Shown in pieces: positions 44,888-55,098 of a DNA stretch of 64,000 nucleotides. Below the pieces are notes generated by a model that was not told the origin of the DNA, searched no databases, and saw only the letters and a list, made by a program, of their open reading frames with translations. Every line of letters starts with the position of its first letter. Position 1 is the first letter of the stretch. The stretch covers positions 1 to 64,000 of the forward strand of contig JANQMD010000010.1 in NCBI GenBank assembly GCA_028280265.1, read 5' to 3'. Position numbers and translations under genes: made by a program. Source of the DNA: Flavobacteriaceae bacterium (GTDB lineage: Bacteria > Bacteroidota > Bacteroidia > Flavobacteriales > Flavobacteriaceae).

Positions 44888-46432
44888 TTAATCAACTGGA
44901 GGATGACCGTGAATTTTTTCGTAATCTTCATCGAAATTGGATCTTAGATAAGCATTCAATTTTTTACGATAATCATCTTTCAACCAAGTCACAAAATTGT
45001 GAGTACTTTTAGAAATGCATTTCGCATATCTGTCAATTCGATCATCAATCTCTTCTCCTAGCTTTTTTGCTAAAATCAATGCATCAAATACATCTTCACT
45101 ATTCTCTATACACATTTTCGCATGATGAACAATCGACTTCTGTAGTACAGATTTAGTAGATTCTCCCGCTGCAACGGCATTTCTGTATTCCTTTTTTACA
45201 TCGAAATAAACATCTTCTGAGTTTGCAAACTCTTTTTTAAGATCGGCAGAAAGTTCGTATTTAAAATTGCTTTCAATCTCTTCATCTGTAAGCATTGCAT
45301 CTAAATACAAATGTGGCGATCTGAACATTCTTTGCCAATCTAAATTGGCGCTCCAAGGTCCAAATCGGTGGAAATTATTTCCTAAATCAACTACCTTGAA
45401 GGTCGACTTGTTATTAAAAATTCGAGAACCACGACCAATCATTTGGTAATACAAAGTCAATGATTTGGTGGCTCTATTTAAAATAATCGATTCGATAGAA
45501 GGTTCATCAAATCCAGTAGTTAAGATACTTACTGAAGTTATGATAGCATTTGGGGTCTTGTTGAACCAACGCAATATGAGCTCTCTTTGCTTTTTTGTAT
45601 TTGTATTGTCTAAGTGGGCAATTGGGTAACCTGCATTTTTAAATGCATGGAATACTTGAATAGATGTATTAATTCCATTGTTAAAAATAAGCGTCTTCTT
45701 ACCCAAAGAGGTTTCTTGATAGGCACTTACTAGCTTAGATAACATGTCAGCATTTGTATACAAATCTTCAGAAGACTTTACGGTATAGTCTCCATTTGCT
45801 CCTACTTCTAATGAGGTTAATCCCACATTGAATGAATACATATCTGCTGAAGCCAAGTAATTATTTTCGATAAGATATTGGATGGATTCCCCTACAAACA
45901 ATTCGTCGTAATTCTCATACATAGGAAGCTTTATGTTTGAGCTTAATGGTGTTGCAGTGACCCCTAATATTCTGGAGCTTTCAAAAAACTTAAAAATTTT
46001 AGTAAAAGAATTGTAATGCGCCTCATCTACAATGACCAAACCTATATTAGAGATATCTAGCCTATTATCATTGAGTCTATTTTTAAGCGTTTCAACCATA
46101 GCAACAAAACAATCGTAGTTGTGTTGATCATCTAATTTTGCCGTACTGTTGATAATTTTATTGTTAACGCCAAATTCATGAAGCATTTTAGAAGTTTGCT
46201 TACTCAATTCAATTCTGTGAGTAAGCACTAAAACTTTTTTGTTAAAATCTTTAATATAACGTCTAACAATTTCAGAGAATATGACTGTTTTTCCTCCTCC
46301 AGTTGGGAGTTGGTATAACAAATGGTAGTCGTCTTTAGCTCCATCGAACCTTTGAAAGATTTCTTCGATGGCCTCTTTTTGATAAGAATAGAGTTTTTTG
46401 GGAGTTGGGTCTTTTATCGTTTCGATCTCAAT
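44888..46432 (-). CDS. DEAD/DEAH-box helicase with non-standard start
   Basis: Superfamily 2 helicase. Motif I is PTGGGKT, II VDEAHY, III VTATPL and VI YYQMIGRGSRIF. The first standard start in the frame, TTG at 46321, would begin only five codons before motif I. Yet the frame reads back through IEIETIKDPTPKKLYSYQKEAIEEIFQRFDG, which carries the Q-motif-like YSYQKEAIEE expected here. A TAA lies just above, and between it and the TTG no ATG, GTG or TTG occurs. The best candidate is ATT at 46432-46430, giving 514 residues. Initiation at AUU, or a start codon lost by one base change, are both possible. It likely unwinds nucleic acid. Confidence 0.75.
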   Translation of the reverse strand: MEIETIKDPTPKKLYSYQKEAIEEIFQRFDGAKDDYHLLYQLPTGGGKTVIFSEIVRRYIKDFNKKVLVLTHRIELSKQTSKMLHEFGVNNKIINSTAKLDDQHNYDCFVAMVETLKNRLNDNRLDISNIGLVIVDEAHYNSFTKIFKFFESSRILGVTATPLSSNIKLPMYENYDELFVGESIQYLIENNYLASADMYSFNVGLTSLEVGANGDYTVKSSEDLYTNADMLSKLVSAYQETSLGKKTLIFNNGINTSIQVFHAFKNAGYPIAHLDNTNTKKQRELILRWFNKTPNAIITSVSILTTGFDEPSIESIILNRATKSLTLYYQMIGRGSRIFNNKSTFKVVDLGNNFHRFGPWSANLDWQRMFRSPHLYLDAMLTDEEIESNFKYELSADLKKEFANSEDVYFDVKKEYRNAVAAGESTKSVLQKSIVHHAKMCIENSEDVFDALILAKKLGEEIDDRIDRYAKCISKSTHNFVTWLKDDYRKKLNAYLRSNFDEDYEKIHGHPPVD

Positions 46433-46499
46433 ATTATTTTAAGGAAAAACAAAATTAAGAAAGAACCTATGATTTATACGAATAAAATGACAGGAGTTT

Positions 46500-46889
46500 T
46501 TATAAATATTTTTGGATATCTATTTGAGTAATATCATAATGTGAAGCATTTGCCACGCTTACACCATTTCTAATAATTAATAATTGTGGTGATTGATGTA
46601 GTACTTGAAAAGTGTATCCTACTTCATTAGAGAGTTCTCTATAATTCAATAAATCCAAATAATATACTTTGATATTTTCCATAGATTCATCGAACATTCT
46701 CTCAAACTGCTTAATAACCATGTTGCTGATACCACATCGAGTAGAATGCTTAAAAATCAGAATGGTTTCAGCTTCAGATTGATTTTGTATTTCTTTTATT
46801 TGATCCAGAGATGTAAAAGGAATCCATTTCACATGACTTTTTTCTACTTGTTTTTCCTTATTTCCAAAGATCGAATTAAACAGGCCCAT
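46500..46889 (-). CDS. ytxJ: bacillithiol-system redox protein YtxJ
   Basis: 129 residues with a thioredoxin-like fold: WIPFTSLDQIKEI, the monothiol active site FKHSTRCGIS (Cys about 52), YYLDLLNYRELSNEVGYTFQVLHQSPQLLII with the cis-Pro segment. This is the YtxJ/DUF2847 pattern of bacillithiol-using bacteria, thought to act as a bacilliredoxin. It is divergent from the histidine kinase gene. Confidence 0.85.
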   Translation of the reverse strand: MGLFNSIFGNKEKQVEKSHVKWIPFTSLDQIKEIQNQSEAETILIFKHSTRCGISNMVIKQFERMFDESMENIKVYYLDLLNYRELSNEVGYTFQVLHQSPQLLIIRNGVSVANASHYDITQIDIQKYL

Positions 46890-46932
46890 ATTGATGATTT
46901 TTTTATCAGTCTTTCATTCTGGAGAGACCTTT

Positions 46933-46940
46933 CAAATTTA
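46933..46940 (-). promoter_or_regulatory. TAAATTTG box upstream of ytxJ
   Basis: Fits TAnnTTTG on the minus strand, 43 bases before the ytxJ start. No TTG at standard spacing. Confidence 0.35.
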
Positions 46941-46971
46941 GGTAGAATTTCTATTTATCCATTCATTTTAC

Positions 46972-46979
46972 TACATTTG
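46972..46979 (+). promoter_or_regulatory. TACATTTG box upstream of the histidine kinase gene
   Basis: Fits TAnnTTTG on the plus strand, 31 bases before ATG 47011. It faces away from the ytxJ box, 31 bp distant. Its position favours ATG 47011 over a TTG at 46981, which would leave almost no leader. Confidence 0.4.
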
Positions 46980-47010
46980 ATTGTCCCCATTATTAAATTC
47001 AACTTCAACC

Positions 47011-49587
47011 ATGAAAGCCAAACTAGTTTTTAAACTATTACTCTGTTTATGGGGTACGCTACTTTTTTTTCCATCAATCACATTTGCCCAGGAGATTACT
47101 AAGGATAATTATAAAGAACGTTACAAAGAAGCCATTGAATTTGTTCGTAAAGATGATGTTGCAAATGCTAGTAAACTGACTTACAGTTTGATTGACTATT
47201 TAAGAGCCAATAGAGCATACTATAAAGACAGCACAGATATTCTATTGTCAAAAAACTACTGGAATTTAACCAATACGTACCTATGGAAAAATCAAGAGTT
47301 GAGTTTAAAGTATGCAGATTCAACGATCAATATTTCTCTGCGCACCAATAGTCCCGGTCTAAAACAAAGAGCTTACTCTATTAAATATTATTGCTTGTAC
47401 GATGTAAAAGGTTATGAGAAAACTCTAGACTTTCTTGCAGATGAATGTATTAAGTATTCTCTTTTAGCTAAAAATGATAAAATGCTGGGCGAATCCTATA
47501 TGCATAAGTGCAATTCCATGGTAGAATTAGGAAAGCCAGATGGAGCTACTGTGTTTTGCAACAAAGCTGTAGATGTTTTTAAAAAAGTAGGTGATGAAGG
47601 GTATTTAGCCTCTGTGTACAACAATATTGGAAATGTATTTACTAAAAAGAAAGAAACCAAGAGAGCTTTAGCATTTTATGAAAAATCTCACGAGATTTCT
47701 TTAAGAGTAGAACCTGCTATTGAAATTTCTAAATCAGCTAGAAACATTGCTGAAAAAAATGAGGAATTAAAAAACTACAAAAAAGCTTCCAGATATTACA
47801 GAGTTTATGGAGATAGTTTGCAGTCGCACATGGATCAGGTATTGAAATCTCAATTTACCGAAGCAGAATCGAAATATCAAGTTGAACAGAAGGACAAAGA
47901 GATTGCCCAGCAACAACTACAAATAGCCAAAGAAAAGAACAATAGAAACTTATACATTATTGTGAGTTTGATTGTCTTTATGCTAGTAATTGCCTATTTG
48001 CAATACAGATTTAACAAACAAAAAAGGTTAAAACTAGCTATTGAAAACAATCTAGCTAAAGAGCAAGAAATCAATGAGATGAGAGCAAAATTTTTAGGGA
48101 ACATTTCACATGAAATTCGTACCCCTTTGACACTTATTTCTGGAAACATTCAAATAGCACTAGAGAAAATAAAAGATAATGCACAAGCTCAAGAGTACTT
48201 AAATACGGCCTTGCTGAATAGCAAAAGAGTCATTGATGATGCTAATGAAATTATGCACATTTTGAAGTTTGATAAAAGCAAACAAAAAGTCCGCTATGAG
48301 AATGCTAATATTGTCAGCTTTGTCAAAAGAATCTTTTTGTCTTTTGAGTCTTCTGCCAAAGCAAAAGAACTGGATTTGCAATTCAAATCTGAACTCAACG
48401 ACACTACTTCTCTTAAAATAGATCCCCAAAAAGTAGAGCGGATTTTAAACAATCTTATTACCAATGCGATAAAATTTAGCCCTAGCAATCACCGTATTGA
48501 ATGTCTTTTAAAGAAAGACGATAATCATGAGCTTTCCATTGCTATTAGGGATTATGGACAAGGAATTTCAGATAATGAAAAAGAAAAAATATTTGAACGT
48601 TTTTACCAATCAGAAACGACAAAATCTATTGGTGGAATTGGCATTGGACTGGCTTTGAGTAAGGAATTTACTGAATTAATGGGGGGAACACTCTCCGTAG
48701 ATTCTCAGCTTAACAAGGGAAGTACATTTTCGTTAACACTGCCTTACACTGAAACACAAGAGCAGCAGCTAGAGACTGTCAATATTATCAATAATCATAT
48801 TAAACCTACTGAAAATACAGAAACTGATAAGACCTATAAGCCAAAAATTCTAATTGTTGAGGACAATACAGAAATGAATACTTTTCTGCAAAGTATTTTC
48901 AACGATCACTACAATTGTTCGGTTGCTTTTGATGGAAAAGAAGCCTATGCAAAAATACTCAATGAAGATTTTGATTTGATTACATCAGATGTAATGATGC
49001 CCAGAGTTGATGGGTATGAGCTCAGAGAAAAACTCAATCAACTTCCAGAAAAGAAGGACATTCCATTTATTTTAATCACGGCAAAAAGTTTAGAAGTCGA
49101 CAAGTTGAAAGGGTTTCAATTAGGCATACATGATTACATTGTAAAACCTTTCAATAAAAATGAATTACTCGCTAGGGTAAACAATCTGATTGAAAATAAT
49201 CAAGCTAAAAAAGCTTGGAAAGCAAAAAATGAAGATTTGTTTGACAAGAATGAATCACACGATCAAAAATTGCTTGAAAATATTCAAAAAGTGATTGTGG
49301 ATAATATGACCAACGAAGATTTTAAAGTGGACGACATTGCAAAAACAGTTGGATATAGTCAACGGCAATTGACACGCCTTTTAAAGCAATACACCGGAAT
49401 GTCTCCCGTAAAGTTTATTTTAGAATTAAGGTTACAAAAGGCTTATCAGCTTTTAAAAGACAATGCTTACCCTACACTCACGGAGGTAAAATATGATATT
49501 GGAATTTCTTCGACGCCTTATTTCAATAGGAAATTTAAAGAACGTTTTGGCATCAAGCCCAGCGAGTTTATTGATGAAAACAAATAA
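47011..49587 (+). CDS. hybrid two-component system protein (TPR sensor, histidine kinase, receiver, AraC)
   Basis: ATG 47011 opens a signal peptide (cleavage near 26, SITFAQ). The 858 residues contain: periplasmic TPR-like repeats (about 30-265), coiled coil 280-311, membrane helix 313-331, HisKA with H367 in FLGNISHEIRTPLT, HATPase with N481-x3-N485 and DYGQGIS/GGIGIGLALS, receiver with D660 in LITSDVMMPRVDG and K712, and an AraC/HTH_18 domain (765-858) ending FGIKPSEF. Sensor, phosphorelay and output are on one chain, as in Bacteroidota hybrid two-component regulators, but with TPRs in place of the two-propeller sensor. The large LRR gene downstream, convergent, is one possible target. Confidence 0.92.
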   Translation: MKAKLVFKLLLCLWGTLLFFPSITFAQEITKDNYKERYKEAIEFVRKDDVANASKLTYSLIDYLRANRAYYKDSTDILLSKNYWNLTNTYLWKNQELSLKYADSTINISLRTNSPGLKQRAYSIKYYCLYDVKGYEKTLDFLADECIKYSLLAKNDKMLGESYMHKCNSMVELGKPDGATVFCNKAVDVFKKVGDEGYLASVYNNIGNVFTKKKETKRALAFYEKSHEISLRVEPAIEISKSARNIAEKNEELKNYKKASRYYRVYGDSLQSHMDQVLKSQFTEAESKYQVEQKDKEIAQQQLQIAKEKNNRNLYIIVSLIVFMLVIAYLQYRFNKQKRLKLAIENNLAKEQEINEMRAKFLGNISHEIRTPLTLISGNIQIALEKIKDNAQAQEYLNTALLNSKRVIDDANEIMHILKFDKSKQKVRYENANIVSFVKRIFLSFESSAKAKELDLQFKSELNDTTSLKIDPQKVERILNNLITNAIKFSPSNHRIECLLKKDDNHELSIAIRDYGQGISDNEKEKIFERFYQSETTKSIGGIGIGLALSKEFTELMGGTLSVDSQLNKGSTFSLTLPYTETQEQQLETVNIINNHIKPTENTETDKTYKPKILIVEDNTEMNTFLQSIFNDHYNCSVAFDGKEAYAKILNEDFDLITSDVMMPRVDGYELREKLNQLPEKKDIPFILITAKSLEVDKLKGFQLGIHDYIVKPFNKNELLARVNNLIENNQAKKAWKAKNEDLFDKNESHDQKLLENIQKVIVDNMTNEDFKVDDIAKTVGYSQRQLTRLLKQYTGMSPVKFILELRLQKAYQLLKDNAYPTLTEVKYDIGISSTPYFNRKFKERFGIKPSEFIDENK

Positions 49588-49588
49588 T

Positions 49589-49662
49589 AAGGAGTTACCT
49601 AGAAAGACATAAAACTTAAAATGTCATATCGGGCAGAATTATTACTTTTTAGATAACTCCTT
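49589..49662. terminator. bidirectional terminator between kinase and LRR genes
   Basis: AAGGAGTTACCTAGAAAG (49589-49606) and CTTTTTAGATAACTCCTT (49645-49662) form an imperfect 18-base outer stem. GACAT/ATGTC (49606-49625) makes an inner hairpin. It sits between converging genes. Confidence 0.45.
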
Positions 49663-49683
49663 CATTTATTGTTAACCTTTTTC

Positions 49684-52600
49684 TTATCGTTGTTTAAGAA
49701 TCTTTTTTACAATTCTTCCCTGATCTGTTTGAATCTGTACAATGTAAATTCCTAACTTCATGTTGGATATAACAATGGTATTTGCTCCGTTTCCTGTGAA
49801 AGAAGACCTCACTACTTCTCTACCCTGAATATTATAGATGCTTAATTCTACCTTTTGATCGTGAATTCCCACAACTTTTAACTCATTCTCTGATGAGAAA
49901 TACGTGCTTACATGAATCTCTTCTGCTACAGTTTCTTCAGAACTCAGTACAGCAGTCATGTGCAAGAAAAACCTTCCAATACCATCTAAATTACTTGTTA
50001 ATGTCTTATTATAACTAGAACTTGGTATGTCTAGTCGAGTCATGGTTCCATCAACTTTATCCTCTAAAGTAATTTGATAACCAGAAGGAATATTTGTTGC
50101 ATTAAGTGTAAACGTTAAGCTTGCCCCAGAATTTGCTTTCACTCCAATAGGAATAATCATGCTGCCATAATTAGAATTCGGTAGTGATTGTATATTCAAT
50201 TTTTGTCCAAATCCATCAGAAATTAAATGTGTGTATACTTGAAAATTACTAGGAATCAACTCAAAAACTGAGCTATCAAATCCATCATCGAAACCTGTAG
50301 TTCCTCCATTTTCTGTATAAATAATTTCTGTGCTCTTTATTACTGAGCCATTATTCAAATTCAATTGGATGGATGGATTGGTATTGGCTGTTCTCTGGAA
50401 ATTATCATTTTGATGGCTTTGCATGCTTTCTTGAAAGTTGAAAACTCCATCATATTTTGCATTTACAAAGAACCCTTGCCCTGGAGCAATGTATCGAGCT
50501 CTTGAAGCCTTGTTTATAGCTTCAAATGACTGATTATTTTCATTCCATAACCATAAGGTTTCTTCTGACAACAACCCGTTATTCGCTTCAAAAACATTGC
50601 TATTACCAGCAGCCTTATTCAGCGCGATGTAGGATGGGTATGGATTTCCAACAAAATTAAACCCATTTACATTTACAGAAACTGGAATACCAACATCTTT
50701 CGTAGAGATTTGCCCGGTAAACAAAACATCACCTTGTGCTGCCAAACGTACTCCATAACCTTTACCGGAAACTAAGTTACCTGTAGCCCCAGTTCCATTC
50801 TGATACAATTCCCAATTTTCTATTTGATTGTTATACGTTCGCAGCCCTCTATTAGAAGGCGTTGATGGATCTGTCCATAATGAATTCGTAGAAACAAATC
50901 CATTGGTATCTTGTGTTGTTACAGGAGAAGACATATAATACCAATTTCCAGTAGCCAATGTTCTTTTGTAAATAATACTTCCCTCAGAATCTCCTTTCAC
51001 CATAATAGAACTTCCTGGGTTAGCCAACAGAATTCCTGCATTAGAAGGATTTGAAAAATTTTCATCAATCGTAATACGAGCATTTGAATTTAAAACCAAA
51101 GTAGTTCCTACATTCAAAGTCAACGACTTCAATTCTACAAGCTCTCCAGACTTTATGACAGGCATGTTACTTCCGGTTCCAATGATGGCATCGGATTCCT
51201 TTGTAGGGACTCCATGAGACCAATTACTTCCTTTTTTCCAATCGTTATCTGTATTTCCATTCCATGTTGTTACGCGTATGGTTATTCCTCCTTCAATAGC
51301 CCCTAAATCTATCTTTGATCCTTTTATACGTTGATTTCCTCTGATATCGGTCTGTAGTGCATTCAAACTATTGTCTCCAGCGTCTACGATCACAGAAGTA
51401 GATAGAAACCTAAAATCTCCTTTTGTAGCTGGAGCATTTGCTGGGTTTATGGGTCGGGCAAAAACAGGATCTGAACTTAAAATAACACCTGTTACATTCG
51501 TAAAGTTCGCTATTAAGCTGTTCTTGTACGTTGTACTACTTCCTTTACTCTCAAAAACAGAAGAAGCTATCGTATTTGTAACTCCGTTTGCTTGATTGTT
51601 CCAAACAATCGTATTGTGAACATTTGGTTGGGCATTGTCATTGAAGATTCCGCCTCCATCTGAATCTGCTTTATTCCCTGTTATGGTACAGTTTACAAAA
51701 GTCGGTGAAGAAGACGTCCAGTTGAAAATTCCACCTCCTGTAGCAGCTTTATTTCCAGCAATCAGGTTGTTTGTAAAGGTTGGATTCGCAGAATTGATAT
51801 TGTAAATGGCTCCTCCAGAGCTTGCAGCGTTCCCTAAGAACCTGGAATTAATTACATTCGGAGAAGCCCCATCATTCAGCATTCCTCCTCCACTTCCCGT
51901 TGCTGTATTATTAATAAAAGTACTAGATACAAATATTGGAGATGATTGAAAGTTGAATACGGCTCCTCCAGTATTTTCAAAAAAGGTACAATTAGTAAAT
52001 GTCGAAGATGCTCCTAACTTATTCGTGACCACAGCTCCTGCCGACATACTATGCGAAAAACTTGTGTTCATAACTATAGGGCTTGAAGCCTCAATGTATA
52101 AGCACGCTCCTTCAACATTTGCGCCATTTTCAATAAAAGAACAGTTACGAATTGTAGGTTGTCCATTTGATTTTAGATACATTCCTCCCCCAAATTGTAA
52201 ATCAACGGTTGAACCATTTGCCCAACCTCTGGTGATTATAAAACCATTTAGCTCGGCCAAAGGAGATAGCATTCCGCTTCCTGAAACGACATGATAACTA
52301 TTATTTCCAATAGGGTGAGTGGTATCATTTTGTTCTAAATCTCCACTTAGCACAGTAAGATTAGTTGCAATATTTCTTAGTTTCAGTAAGGTTTCACTTC
52401 CTGAAAACCCTCCATAGATAATCACTCCATCTTTCAGTGCAAAAGAAGATGTACGATCATTATCAGTCTGACTAGCGCCTTCATCTGGATAATAAGTTCC
52501 TTTTGCTACCCATATTTGATCTCCAAAACCAGCTCTTGACAATGCCGTTTGTAAGTTTCTCAATGAAGTTTTCCATGAGAAACCATCATTAGTATCACTT

Positions 52601-55098
52601 CCTCTTGTTGAAACATGATAAATTTTTTGAAAACTTCCTTCATAGGCCCCCAAGTCGACTGCATTGTTTTGGATACGCTTATTTCCTAATAAATCTTTTG
52701 ATAGAGTGACTACAGTATTATCTCCTGAATCTGTAGCTGGAGACCCTTGCTTTAAACGGTAATCGCCTCTTAAATTCCCCGAAGTAGTGGCAAGAGCTTG
52801 CTGAATAAACATAGGATCTGCATTGCTGATAACCCCATTGGTACCTCCGGTTTGTCCGGCTGGTGTGTAATTAGCTACCAAAGAGATATGAAGCCCCAGA
52901 CTTTGAACGTTTGTAGCTGCAATAGAAGATTGGGGAGAGTTTGTACTATTACTTGCCTGATTGTTCCAAATAATTGCGTTCCTAATAGAGATCGCAGAGC
53001 CAAAGTTGTAGATGCCACCTCCTGTATTTACGGCGACATTTCCAGTAATTGTTGCATTTGTAATTCCTATTACGCCACCCTCTGTAAAAATTCCACCTCC
53101 ATTATTAGAAGCATAGTTGTTGGCAATTAAAAGATTCTCGTGTTCAGTCCCTTTTACTGTTGCTGCATTTGGGTCACTCATCTCATAAATTCCTCCACCA
53201 TCATTCGCTGAATTTCCTATGATTTTACAATTGATAAATTTTGTTGCTGAAGTTTGTATGTAATAGATCGCTCCTCCATTTACAGCTTTATTATTCTTAA
53301 AAACACAGTTGGAATAGGTACTTGTTGCATTATACACTCCACCTCCAGAATTTAATGGGACTTGTACACCATCTGCCAATCCTCTCATGATCGTAAATCC
53401 ATCTAAATATGCTGATACTCCATCTCTTATAACATTATAACTGTTGGTGCCCTTAAATGTTGAATCATCATTTTGATCTAAATCCCCACTTAAAATCGTT
53501 TCATTTCTTGCTGGATTTCTAGGTCTTAGAGAATTGACTTTCCCGCTAAAACCACCGTACATTTTCACATTATTCTTTAATTGAAAGGTAGAATTTCGAT
53601 CGTTATCAACTTGATTTTGCCCTTCATCTGCATAGTAAATTCCTTTCGCTACCCATATTTGATCTCCTGGTCCTGATTTAGCTAAAGCCGTCTGCACATT
53701 TCGTAGTGCACTACCCCATGAGAAACCATCATTACTATCATTTCCTCTTGTAGAAACATGAAAAATGACATTCACTCTAGGTCCAGTTGTACAAGATGTA
53801 TTATAGCTAGCACCAGAATCTTTCACCCAACTAGTAGGAGTAAAATTTGCATCTATCTGGATACAGGTAAGATTAGAATTCCCTGATGCATCTAAAAATA
53901 AATTCGCATTATTTCCATTTGCAACATTTAAACTCGTCAATTGATTTGTACTACACACAAATTCTCCCATACTTGGTGAATTAGAGATATCAAGGGCCGA
54001 AATTTTATTGTTCTGACCAAAAAACTGAAGTAATTGTGTATTCTTCGTTAAATCCAAACGTGCAATTTTATTGTTTCTACAAGCTATTTGCGTAATGCTA
54101 GTATTCTTAGTAATATCTAACGAGGTAAGCTGATTGTCATCAACACTCAAACTAGTTAGGCTAGTATTTTTAGAAACATCAATACTGGATAGTTGATTAA
54201 ATGAAATGTCTACATCTTTCAGAGCTGTGTTTTTGGTAAAATCTATAGATGTTATTTTATTGCTAGAAGCAGAGAATACCTCTAAAAGAATGTTCTGAGT
54301 TAAATTTATTCCTGTTAATTGATTACTACGAATGGTTAGTTTTTTGAGTGCACTGTTTTTGGTAAGATCAATGTTTGTCAACTTGTTACTTTCTGTATAT
54401 AACTCTCTTAGATTTATATTTTTTGTAACATCGAGACTTATTAACTGGTTACTTGCTACTCCCAAGACTTCTAAACGCGTATTTTTAGAAACATCAATAG
54501 AATTCAGGCTATTATTTGAATAGCCCAGTTCAGTTAATGAAGTGTTTTTAGACAAATCCAAGGTTGAGATATTATTGTAATGTATAAACAGCTTTAATAA
54601 CTGTGTGTTTTTTGTAATATCTAGACTACTTAAGCTACACCCTGAGGCAACAAACTCTGTCAGTGCAGTATTCTTTGTAATATCAATCGTTGATATGCTA
54701 TTTCCAGAAATATTTAACTTCACCAAAGTGGTATTACTTGCAACATCTAAGGAGTTAAGCCTATTTGAATCACAACGAAGTTCTGTTAGCTTAGTATTTT
54801 TACTTACGTCTAATGAAGTAATTAGGTTATTGTAACAAAACAATTTTGTGATGTTTACAAAAGCTTCAATTCCCGTCAGGTCTAATATCTTCTGAGAATT
54901 TAACTTTCCATTCCCATTTACATTGATGGTACCCGTGAACGCTTGTGCTTCTGTAAGCTGAATCTCAGTATCATTATTGGTATTGATAGCTGAATTGCTT
55001 AAGAGAAGAGATTTAAAATTTGCATCTGGTATGTTGACGTCTTGTCCATACACAGTAAAGGTCAGGATTGTTAATAAAAGTGTAATCGCTTTTCTCAT
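49684..55098 (-). CDS. giant T9SS-secreted LRR and beta-helix protein
   Basis: ATG 55098 is chosen because it starts a signal peptide (MRKAITLLLTILTFTVYGQ); a TTG 42 bases upstream is not needed. The 1804 residues have about 15 leucine-rich repeats of 21 residues (pattern SLDVTKNTxLxxL..NxL, about 65-410). Then come two copies of a right-handed beta-helix module, each opening HVSTRGxDxNDGFSW and ending DLGAxEG. A C-terminal beta region follows (TTWNGNTDNDWKKGSNW onward) and a type A T9SS sorting domain ending IVQIQTDQGRIVKKILKQR. It is expected on the cell surface as adhesin or polysaccharide-binding protein. No catalytic residues are evident. Confidence 0.85.
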   Translation of the reverse strand: MRKAITLLLTILTFTVYGQDVNIPDANFKSLLLSNSAINTNNDTEIQLTEAQAFTGTINVNGNGKLNSQKILDLTGIEAFVNITKLFCYNNLITSLDVSKNTKLTELRCDSNRLNSLDVASNTTLVKLNISGNSISTIDITKNTALTEFVASGCSLSSLDITKNTQLLKLFIHYNNISTLDLSKNTSLTELGYSNNSLNSIDVSKNTRLEVLGVASNQLISLDVTKNINLRELYTESNKLTNIDLTKNSALKKLTIRSNQLTGINLTQNILLEVFSASSNKITSIDFTKNTALKDVDISFNQLSSIDVSKNTSLTSLSVDDNQLTSLDITKNTSITQIACRNNKIARLDLTKNTQLLQFFGQNNKISALDISNSPSMGEFVCSTNQLTSLNVANGNNANLFLDASGNSNLTCIQIDANFTPTSWVKDSGASYNTSCTTGPRVNVIFHVSTRGNDSNDGFSWGSALRNVQTALAKSGPGDQIWVAKGIYYADEGQNQVDNDRNSTFQLKNNVKMYGGFSGKVNSLRPRNPARNETILSGDLDQNDDSTFKGTNSYNVIRDGVSAYLDGFTIMRGLADGVQVPLNSGGGVYNATSTYSNCVFKNNKAVNGGAIYYIQTSATKFINCKIIGNSANDGGGIYEMSDPNAATVKGTEHENLLIANNYASNNGGGIFTEGGVIGITNATITGNVAVNTGGGIYNFGSAISIRNAIIWNNQASNSTNSPQSSIAATNVQSLGLHISLVANYTPAGQTGGTNGVISNADPMFIQQALATTSGNLRGDYRLKQGSPATDSGDNTVVTLSKDLLGNKRIQNNAVDLGAYEGSFQKIYHVSTRGSDTNDGFSWKTSLRNLQTALSRAGFGDQIWVAKGTYYPDEGASQTDNDRTSSFALKDGVIIYGGFSGSETLLKLRNIATNLTVLSGDLEQNDTTHPIGNNSYHVVSGSGMLSPLAELNGFIITRGWANGSTVDLQFGGGMYLKSNGQPTIRNCSFIENGANVEGACLYIEASSPIVMNTSFSHSMSAGAVVTNKLGASSTFTNCTFFENTGGAVFNFQSSPIFVSSTFINNTATGSGGGMLNDGASPNVINSRFLGNAASSGGAIYNINSANPTFTNNLIAGNKAATGGGIFNWTSSSPTFVNCTITGNKADSDGGGIFNDNAQPNVHNTIVWNNQANGVTNTIASSVFESKGSSTTYKNSLIANFTNVTGVILSSDPVFARPINPANAPATKGDFRFLSTSVIVDAGDNSLNALQTDIRGNQRIKGSKIDLGAIEGGITIRVTTWNGNTDNDWKKGSNWSHGVPTKESDAIIGTGSNMPVIKSGELVELKSLTLNVGTTLVLNSNARITIDENFSNPSNAGILLANPGSSIMVKGDSEGSIIYKRTLATGNWYYMSSPVTTQDTNGFVSTNSLWTDPSTPSNRGLRTYNNQIENWELYQNGTGATGNLVSGKGYGVRLAAQGDVLFTGQISTKDVGIPVSVNVNGFNFVGNPYPSYIALNKAAGNSNVFEANNGLLSEETLWLWNENNQSFEAINKASRARYIAPGQGFFVNAKYDGVFNFQESMQSHQNDNFQRTANTNPSIQLNLNNGSVIKSTEIIYTENGGTTGFDDGFDSSVFELIPSNFQVYTHLISDGFGQKLNIQSLPNSNYGSMIIPIGVKANSGASLTFTLNATNIPSGYQITLEDKVDGTMTRLDIPSSSYNKTLTSNLDGIGRFFLHMTAVLSSEETVAEEIHVSTYFSSENELKVVGIHDQKVELSIYNIQGREVVRSSFTGNGANTIVISNMKLGIYIVQIQTDQGRIVKKILKQR

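Noticed and set aside
46981..47010. TTG start for the hybrid kinase
   Set aside because: ATG at 47011 opens directly into a signal peptide, and the TTG would start one base after the TACATTTG promoter box, leaving almost no leader.
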